From positions 1-9,051 of the forward strand of contig JAEYAG010000234.1 in assembly GCA_023451265.1 (NCBI GenBank): DNA of 9,051 nucleotides. The letters are read 5' to 3'. Under the pieces are notes generated by a model. That model searched no databases. It saw only the letters and a program-made list of their open reading frames with translations, and had not been told where the DNA came from. Below are positions 5,090 through 9,051 of the stretch, piece by piece. The stretch is from Actinomycetes bacterium. GTDB lineage: Bacteria; Actinomycetota; Actinomycetes; Actinomycetales; Microbacteriaceae. The stretch's first letter is position 1. Each line of letters opens with the position of its first letter. Position numbers and translations under genes: made by a program.

Positions 5090-6064
5090 CTAGCCTCCGG
5101 TGCTGGCCCGAGCGATGAGTTGCACGGGGAAGCGCACGTGCTCGGGACCCTCCGCACCCAGCAGTCGCTCGACGGCTGCAGCCGCCATCGTCTCGATTGG
5201 CTGGCGCACTGCAGTCAGTGGGGGCCAGGAGTACTCGGCGTCTGGAGAGTCATCGAATGAGACGATTGCCATGTCCTCCGGCAGGGCGATCCCGTTCTCG
5301 TGTAGCGCCAGTACCGCGCCGATGGCGATCTGGTCCGAGCTCGCGAATACAGCCGTTGTATGCGGGTGCTCGCGCAACAGGGTCAAGACTGCGGCGTAGC
5401 CCGCCTCGCGGCTGAAGTCAGCGTCGATCACCGGGCACGTTGCATGCCCGTGGGCCGACAATGCGTCGCGCCAGCCCTGCAGGCGCCGTGACTCCGGATC
5501 GGCAGGCCCAAAGTACGCGATCGCCGAGTGCCCACGATCAACAAGGTGCTCGACCGCCGCCCGAGCGCCGCCATACAAGTCGACACCGAACGTCGGAATG
5601 CCATCGATGGCAGACTGCTGACCCAACAACACGGCAGTGAGGCCGGAATGCTCGAGTGCGGCGATATCGGCCGTGTGCATGGGAGTCGCGATGAGGATGC
5701 CGTCGACCTGATGAGCCGCAAGACGCTCAATCGCAACGTGGACCTCGCCGGGGCTGGCACTCAGCACGATCACCGTCACGTCGCGCGCAGCCGCTGCGAT
5801 CTCGACGGTCCGAGCGAACGCTGCAAACAGCGGATTGGCCACACTCGGCACGATGAAGCCCAGTAGCTCGCTGCGCCCGCGACGGAGCGCACGCGCGGCG
5901 GCATTCGGCCGATAGCCGAGACGTTCCACGGCATCCATTACTCGCGCGCGCGTCGCGGGCGAGACGTTCTTCGGGCCCCCATTCAGGGTGTAGGTGACGA
6001 CGGGCACACTTACGCCGGCGAGGCGTGCGACATCCTCGCGGGTGACCCGTTTGCGTTGGCTCAT
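5090..6064 (-). CDS. LacI family transcriptional regulator
   Basis: The 324-residue protein has the standard LacI-family architecture. An N-terminal helix-turn-helix runs from about residue 6 (VTREDVARLAGVSVPVVTYTLNGG), followed by NVSPATRARVMDAVERLGYRPN and hinge helix AAARALRRGRSELLGFI (about 55-71). A periplasmic-binding-protein-like sensor domain continues to the end, with VDGILIATP, FASSDQIAIGAVLAL, IVSFDDSP and PPLTAVRQP. It should bind a sugar or sugar derivative. I chose ATG 6064 because it gives the canonical N-terminus and follows GGGAGG. Starting at 6196 would add 44 residues of non-homologous sequence. It lies downstream of, and on the same strand as, the Gfo/Idh gene with a strong hairpin between. 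Its likely target is the 18-bp palindrome at 7433-7450. Confidence 0.93.
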   Translation of the reverse strand: MSQRKRVTREDVARLAGVSVPVVTYTLNGGPKNVSPATRARVMDAVERLGYRPNAAARALRRGRSELLGFIVPSVANPLFAAFARTVEIAAAARDVTVIVLSASPGEVHVAIERLAAHQVDGILIATPMHTADIAALEHSGLTAVLLGQQSAIDGIPTFGVDLYGGARAAVEHLVDRGHSAIAYFGPADPESRRLQGWRDALSAHGHATCPVIDADFSREAGYAAVLTLLREHPHTTAVFASSDQIAIGAVLALHENGIALPEDMAIVSFDDSPDAEYSWPPLTAVRQPIETMAAAAVERLLGAEGPEHVRFPVQLIARASTGG

Positions 6065-6093
6065 CGCCCTCCCATCGATGCACTCGAGCTCGA

Positions 6094-6133
6094 CACCGCG
6101 CCCATCCGACGCAATTGTCGCATGGGCGCGGTG
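6094..6133 (-). other. Long hairpin between the Gfo/Idh and LacI genes
   Basis: CACCGCGCCCAT (6094-6105) and ATGGGCGCGGTG (6122-6133) pair perfectly over 12 bp. After one C-C mismatch a further CGAC/GTCG stem continues inward to a small loop. It lies 31 nt after the oxidoreductase stop and ends about 30 nt before the LacI start codon. No T-tract follows on the minus strand. It may be a partial terminator, an mRNA processing or stability element setting the ratio of enzyme to regulator, or a protein-binding site. No separate LacI promoter was recognised. Confidence 0.55.
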
Positions 6134-6164
6134 CGGTGCCCGCAGGCCGGAAGGACGCGATGAG

Positions 6165-7367
6165 TCAGCCGTGATCGGGCGCGTCGCCGAAGTCATCGAT
6201 AGCCAGACGAATCCCGCCCTGCCGCGCCGACTCGTTCGCGACGATCCCGGGCAGCGTGAACCGTGCCGCCACCCACGCGTTGACGGTCGGCAGGCGCCGT
6301 TCGTTGACGGCGCTCACGAACTCGTGGGCAAGGAAGTGGTGGCTGCCCTCATGCCCGTTTGGCAGGCCTTCGTACTCGGCCGGCAGCAGCGAACGGTCGT
6401 GCACCGGTGCGTGGCCCGACACGAATGCGTCGCGCAGGTCGGGGTCGATGTGCTCGAGTGCCTTGTCGGTTGTTGAAAGGGTGCGCTGTGTTTGCAGTTG
6501 CTCGGTGATGTCCTCGAAGTCGTATTTGTTCTGCCAGACCGATTGGCGCGCGAGTTGTTCGAAGCTCGCGTCGGTTCCGAAGAAGCGGAAGCGCGACTCG
6601 CGGATTTTCGAGGGGTAGCCGACGCGACGCATCTCGTTGGTGCGCATTGCTCCACCGTCAGCAAGCTCGAACAGAGCACTCTGATTGGAGAAGTCGTTAT
6701 CGAATGCGCTGATGCTGCGGTCGAAAACACCATCGCCAGCCGTGTCGCGGATTCCCACGCAGCTCACGCTCACCGCGTGAGTCGGCCAAGCACCGAGGAC
6801 TCCGCCGATCGCGTGGGTCGGATAGAGCATGGGTGGGTAGCTCGCTGTGGACTGCCAGTTCTCACCGCCGGAGTGCTGGTAGGCCTTATAGAAGCCGAGA
6901 TCCATGTCATGCATGTAATCGCCTTCCGCATACACGAGGCGTCCGAAGGCTCCCTCCTCCACCTTGCGGCGTGCATACACGGTCGCGGGGTTGTAGTAGC
7001 TCGTCTCACCCATCATGTAGGTCAGCCCTGTCTCGCGGACCGCCTCGATGATCTCGGCGATCTCTTCTCGCGAGATCGCCATCGGGACCGCAGAGTACAC
7101 GTGCTTTCCGGCGCGCAACGCCCGAACGACGAGCGGGCCGTGGGTCCAGCGTTGCGTGAAGATGCCGACCGCGTCCACATCGCTGTCCAGCAGTGCTTCG
7201 AAGCTCGGGGCGGTTCCGTCCAGGCCGAACTGGGCACTCAGAGCCTCGGCGCGCTCGGGCAGCAAGTCCGTTACAACGACGGAAGACACTCCGGGGTGCA
7301 ACTTGAACAGGCTCGCGAAGCTGCCGGAGAACTGTCCGGCCCCGACGATTCCCAGGGAGAAGGTCAT
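6165..7367 (-). CDS. Gfo/Idh/MocA family protein with VPM in place of the EKP motif
   Basis: This is a 400-residue protein. An N-terminal Rossmann NAD(P)-binding domain starts with LGIVGAGQFSG (5-15). Where typical dehydrogenases have EKP, this protein reads GKHVYSAVPMAI (88-99), so the catalytic Lys is absent. Other landmarks are GETSYYNP (120-127), MLYPTHAIGGVLG (180-192, His185 a likely catalytic residue), NGHEGSHHFLAHEF (337-350) and the tail NAWVAARFTLPGIVANESARQGG with DFGD. These resemble Gfo/Idh relatives related to NAD-dependent glycosidases (GH109-like), which also lack EKP, so it could act on glycosides as well as free sugars. That is inference. A promoter (TTGCTT-17-TACACT) lies upstream with a palindromic operator on its -35. 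It is divergent to the sugar-binding lipoprotein and upstream of LacI, so it probably modifies the imported sugar in the cytoplasm. Confidence 0.9.
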   Translation of the reverse strand: MTFSLGIVGAGQFSGSFASLFKLHPGVSSVVVTDLLPERAEALSAQFGLDGTAPSFEALLDSDVDAVGIFTQRWTHGPLVVRALRAGKHVYSAVPMAISREEIAEIIEAVRETGLTYMMGETSYYNPATVYARRKVEEGAFGRLVYAEGDYMHDMDLGFYKAYQHSGGENWQSTASYPPMLYPTHAIGGVLGAWPTHAVSVSCVGIRDTAGDGVFDRSISAFDNDFSNQSALFELADGGAMRTNEMRRVGYPSKIRESRFRFFGTDASFEQLARQSVWQNKYDFEDITEQLQTQRTLSTTDKALEHIDPDLRDAFVSGHAPVHDRSLLPAEYEGLPNGHEGSHHFLAHEFVSAVNERRLPTVNAWVAARFTLPGIVANESARQGGIRLAIDDFGDAPDHG

Positions 7368-7419
7368 GTCTGTTGAATCCTCACATCGTTGTCAGCAGGG
7401 GACATCCCTGTCCGAGGCG

Positions 7420-7448
7420 AGTGTAGGCGAGAAGTTGCTTCGAAGCAA
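7420..7448 (-). promoter_or_regulatory. Promoter of the second Gfo/Idh gene
   Basis: On the minus strand -35 TTGCTT (plus 7443-7448) and -10 TACACT (plus 7420-7425) are separated by exactly 17 bp. Transcription would start near 7413, giving a leader of about 46 nt before ATG 7367, with GAGGA as a rather distant ribosome site. The -35 lies inside the palindrome at 7433-7450. Confidence 0.65.
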
Positions 7449-7450
7449 CT
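7433..7450. promoter_or_regulatory. 18-bp perfect palindrome, probable LacI-family operator
   Basis: AGTTGCTTCGAAGCAACT is perfectly self-complementary with a central CG, the hallmark of LacI-family operators. It overlaps the -35 and part of the spacer of the oxidoreductase promoter, so binding would block RNA polymerase. It ends about 38 bp upstream of the -35 of the divergent transporter promoter, so control of that promoter would need a different mechanism. The nearby LacI-family protein is the obvious candidate to bind it. Confidence 0.7.
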
Positions 7451-7467
7451 GCGAATGCCAGCGGAAA

Positions 7468-7479
7468 TTCAGGCCTGAA
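7468..7479. promoter_or_regulatory. 12-bp palindrome upstream of the transporter promoter
   Basis: TTCAGGCCTGAA is perfectly self-complementary and ends 9 bp before the -35 (TTGACG) of the solute-binding-protein promoter. It differs from the 18-bp palindrome and could be a site for another regulator. A perfect 12-bp palindrome can also occur by chance. Confidence 0.35.
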
Positions 7480-7488
7480 AGATAGCGG

Positions 7489-7516
7489 TTGACGAGTCTG
7501 TTGCTACGTGTAAACT
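7489..7516 (+). promoter_or_regulatory. Promoter of the solute-binding-protein gene
   Basis: -35 TTGACG (7489-7494) and -10 TAAACT (7511-7516) are spaced by 16 bp. Transcription would begin near 7523, leaving a leader of about 80 nt. This is the most consensus-like promoter in the window, fitting a highly expressed transport protein. Confidence 0.65.
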
Positions 7517-7588
7517 GGCCGCGTTCGCCGGGAGGTGGCAACGGCCCGTAAGGTCGATCCGCCATTTCTCGCACAGGATGCCCCAGTC

Positions 7589-7595
7589 AAAGGAG
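7589..7595 (+). promoter_or_regulatory. Ribosome binding site of the solute-binding-protein gene
   Basis: AAAGGAG lies 7 nt before ATG 7603. It is a near-perfect Shine-Dalgarno sequence and fixes the start at the beginning of the lipoprotein signal peptide. It contrasts with the leaderless genes of the left half. Confidence 0.8.
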
Positions 7596-7602
7596 ACAGT
7601 GA

Positions 7603-8997
7603 ATGCACGTTCGCCCCCTTGCCGCCACCGCACTCATCGCGGTTGCAGCGCTTACCCTCTCGGCCTGTTCCGGTTCGGAACCTGAATCCACACCGACCGC
7701 GGACACGCGGCCGCTGGTGATGTGGACGCTCGAAGGCAACGCCGATCGCATCGTCAAGCAGGAGGCAATGCTCGCGGAGTACACGAAGGACTCCGGCGTC
7801 GACGTTGAACTCGTGCCCGTCGAAGAAGACCCGCTGTCGACTGCGCTGACCGCAGCGGCGGCCGGCGGGACGCTTCCCGACCTGATCGGGGCACTGCCGC
7901 TGGCAAACGTCCTTCAGTTCGCGAGCGACGACATCATCGACGCCGACGCCACCGCCGAAGTCCTCGACACGCTCGGCCGTGACACATTCGACCCGCAGAT
8001 CCTGAAGCTCACGGAGGTCGATGGAAAGCAGCTGTCTGTGCCGAGTGACGCGTTCCCGCTGCTCGTGTACTACCGCACGGACCTGTTTGACGCGGCCGGC
8101 CTTGATGCTCCGACCGATTACGCGTCGATCACGGCAGCCGCGAAGGCACTCAATGCGCCCGGCATGGCAGGTATCGTTGCCGCGACATCGGCAAGCGAGC
8201 TATTTACGTCTCAGACGATCGAGTTCCTCTCGCAAGCTAACGGCTGCGAGCTCATCGACGACAGCGGCGATATTCAACTGCAGAGCGACGAGTGCCTCGG
8301 AGCCTTCGACGTCTATACCTCGCTCATGCGCGACTATTCGACGGTCGGTGAGCAGGATACGACCACGACACGCGCCACGTACTTCGCAGGTCAGGCCGCC
8401 ATGGTGGTCTGGTCCTCCTTCTTGCTGGACGAGTTGGCGGGCCTCCGAAACAACGCACTGCCGACCTGCGCGGAGTGCACCGCGAACCCGCAGTGGCTCG
8501 CCGAGAACACGGGTGTTGTCGGGTCCATCGAAGGCCCAGACGGCTCAAGCCCGGCCGGGTACGGCGAAGTTGTGTCGTTCACGATCATGCGTGACGCGCA
8601 CTCGGCCACGAAAGATCTTGCGACCTGGCTGATGAGCGACGGGTATCTGGACTGGATCGGCATCGCCCCCGAGGGGAAGATCCCCACGCGCGCGGGCACC
8701 ACCGACGACCCCACAGCATTTGCCGACGCATGGGCTGACCTGGAGACCGGTGTCGACTCGCGTGCCACCTTGGCATCCCTCTACGGCCCCGAGGTGCTCG
8801 ACACCGTCAACGAGACGCTGTCCCGGTTGCAGCGGTGGGGCGTCTTGCAGGGACAAGGCACCTTCGCCGGAGCCTTCACTGCGCAGCGCGTGTTGCCGAC
8901 GGTCCTGTCCGATGTGATTGCCTCGGGCGGCTCCGTAGAGGATGCGGCGCGCACCGCCACCGAACAGGCGGAGCAGATCAAGCTCGGCATCGGATGA
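7603..8997 (+). CDS. Sugar ABC transporter solute-binding lipoprotein (family 1)
   Basis: The 464-residue protein is a typical length for family 1 (MalE-like) extracellular binding proteins. The signal peptide (1-21, hydrophobic core ATALIAVAALTLSA) ends in lipobox LSAC with lipidated Cys22. A Ser/Pro/Thr linker leads to VMWTLEGNADRIVKQEAML (about 39-57). Family-typical segments follow: GGTLPDLIGALP, GKQLSVPSDAFPLLVYYRTDLFDAAGLDAPT, the FAGQAAMVVWSSF region and the ligand-facing SFTIMRDAHSATKDLATWLMSDGYL. A closely spaced cysteine pair (CAEC) lies in the C-terminal half. It captures a carbohydrate at the cell surface for an ABC permease. Permease genes should follow to the right but are outside the window. 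It is divergent from the second Gfo/Idh gene and LacI, so the three likely form one sugar-utilisation locus. The ligand is unknown. Confidence 0.93.
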   Translation: MHVRPLAATALIAVAALTLSACSGSEPESTPTADTRPLVMWTLEGNADRIVKQEAMLAEYTKDSGVDVELVPVEEDPLSTALTAAAAGGTLPDLIGALPLANVLQFASDDIIDADATAEVLDTLGRDTFDPQILKLTEVDGKQLSVPSDAFPLLVYYRTDLFDAAGLDAPTDYASITAAAKALNAPGMAGIVAATSASELFTSQTIEFLSQANGCELIDDSGDIQLQSDECLGAFDVYTSLMRDYSTVGEQDTTTTRATYFAGQAAMVVWSSFLLDELAGLRNNALPTCAECTANPQWLAENTGVVGSIEGPDGSSPAGYGEVVSFTIMRDAHSATKDLATWLMSDGYLDWIGIAPEGKIPTRAGTTDDPTAFADAWADLETGVDSRATLASLYGPEVLDTVNETLSRLQRWGVLQGQGTFAGAFTAQRVLPTVLSDVIASGGSVEDAARTATEQAEQIKLGIG

Positions 8998-9012
8998 GGC
9001 CCGGTGCGGGCC
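8998..9012 (+). other. Hairpin directly after the solute-binding-protein stop
   Basis: GGCCCG (8998-9003), GTG, CGGGCC (9007-9012) forms a 6-bp stem starting at the first base after TGA. No T-tract follows; the sequence continues G+C-rich with an 8-C run at 9036-9043. Hairpins in this position commonly stabilise the binding-protein part of a transport mRNA relative to the permease genes. Partial termination is the alternative. Confidence 0.45.
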
Positions 9013-9051
9013 CCGGGGCTGGGCCGGCGCCCCCGCCCCCCCCACACCGCC

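Noticed and set aside
5067..5090. Hairpin GCGCTGG/CCGGCGC at the LacI stop as a terminator
   Set aside because: It needs a G-T pair, has a 10-nt loop and no T-tract; such stems are expected by chance at this base composition.
6065..6196. 44-residue N-terminal extension of LacI
   Set aside because: The family N-terminus and a GGGAGG ribosome site fit ATG 6064, and the extension would contain the 12-bp hairpin.
6492..7376. Plus-strand open frame of 294 codons
   Set aside because: Antisense to the second Gfo/Idh gene, with no domain features and no ribosome site.
7535..7602. Possible upstream frame from GTG 7535 in the transporter leader
   Set aside because: The GGAGG is immediately next to the GTG, too close to work, and the frame runs on into the signal-peptide region without stopping.
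1..9051. CRISPR arrays, transposases, toxin-antitoxin or defence genes
   Set aside because: No spaced repeat arrays and no proteins of these kinds are seen; the recognisable genes are regulators, sugar enzymes, a transporter part and small housekeeping-type proteins.

Overview
The window looks like chromosome from a high-GC actinobacterium of the Microbacteriaceae, probably Microbacterium or a close relative. The evidence is GC-rich coding sequence on the left (44 of 60 bases G+C at 2221-2280), a DUF7882-type small protein typical of that family, several apparently leaderless genes with TANNNT boxes, and frequent GGATGC/GCATCC words. No genus-specific marker is present, so the genus is inferred.

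Left part (1-4441). A minus-strand two-gene operon encodes a TIM-barrel sugar isomerase/epimerase-like protein (start 2020) and a Gfo/Idh/MocA oxidoreductase (51-1181). The two overlap by 4 bp and end at a perfect 15-bp terminator hairpin (1-35). A TetR-family regulator is transcribed divergently, and a 22-bp inverted repeat (2091-2112) sits between them as its likely operator. Plus-strand housekeeping-type genes follow: a C-terminally short DUF7882 protein, a small S4 RNA-binding protein, a predicted lipoprotein and a MmcQ/YjbR protein. Four of the five plus-strand genes here have a TANNNT box 6-7 nt before the start codon, as expected for leaderless mRNAs.

Boundary (4442-4711). This gap holds the 3' end of a tRNA gene on the minus strand, probably tRNA-Ser. 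It is cut off in the T-stem and still followed by a terminator hairpin with a T-rich tail. It looks like the distal attachment-site copy left by an element that integrated into a tRNA gene. By that geometry the element lies to the right.

Right part (4712-9051). Composition changes here: G+C is lower by eye (32 of 60 at 6481-6540) and GGATGC words are about three times rarer. It contains a small uncharacterised helical protein, a LacI-family regulator, a second Gfo/Idh/MocA protein that lacks the usual EKP lysine motif, and, divergently, a sugar-ABC-transporter solute-binding lipoprotein. The permease genes would be expected beyond the right edge. A perfect 18-bp palindrome overlaps the -35 box of the oxidoreductase promoter and is the best candidate LacI operator. 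Together this reads as a regulated carbohydrate uptake and modification locus, plausibly carried on a tRNA-integrated island. The substrate cannot be read from the sequence.
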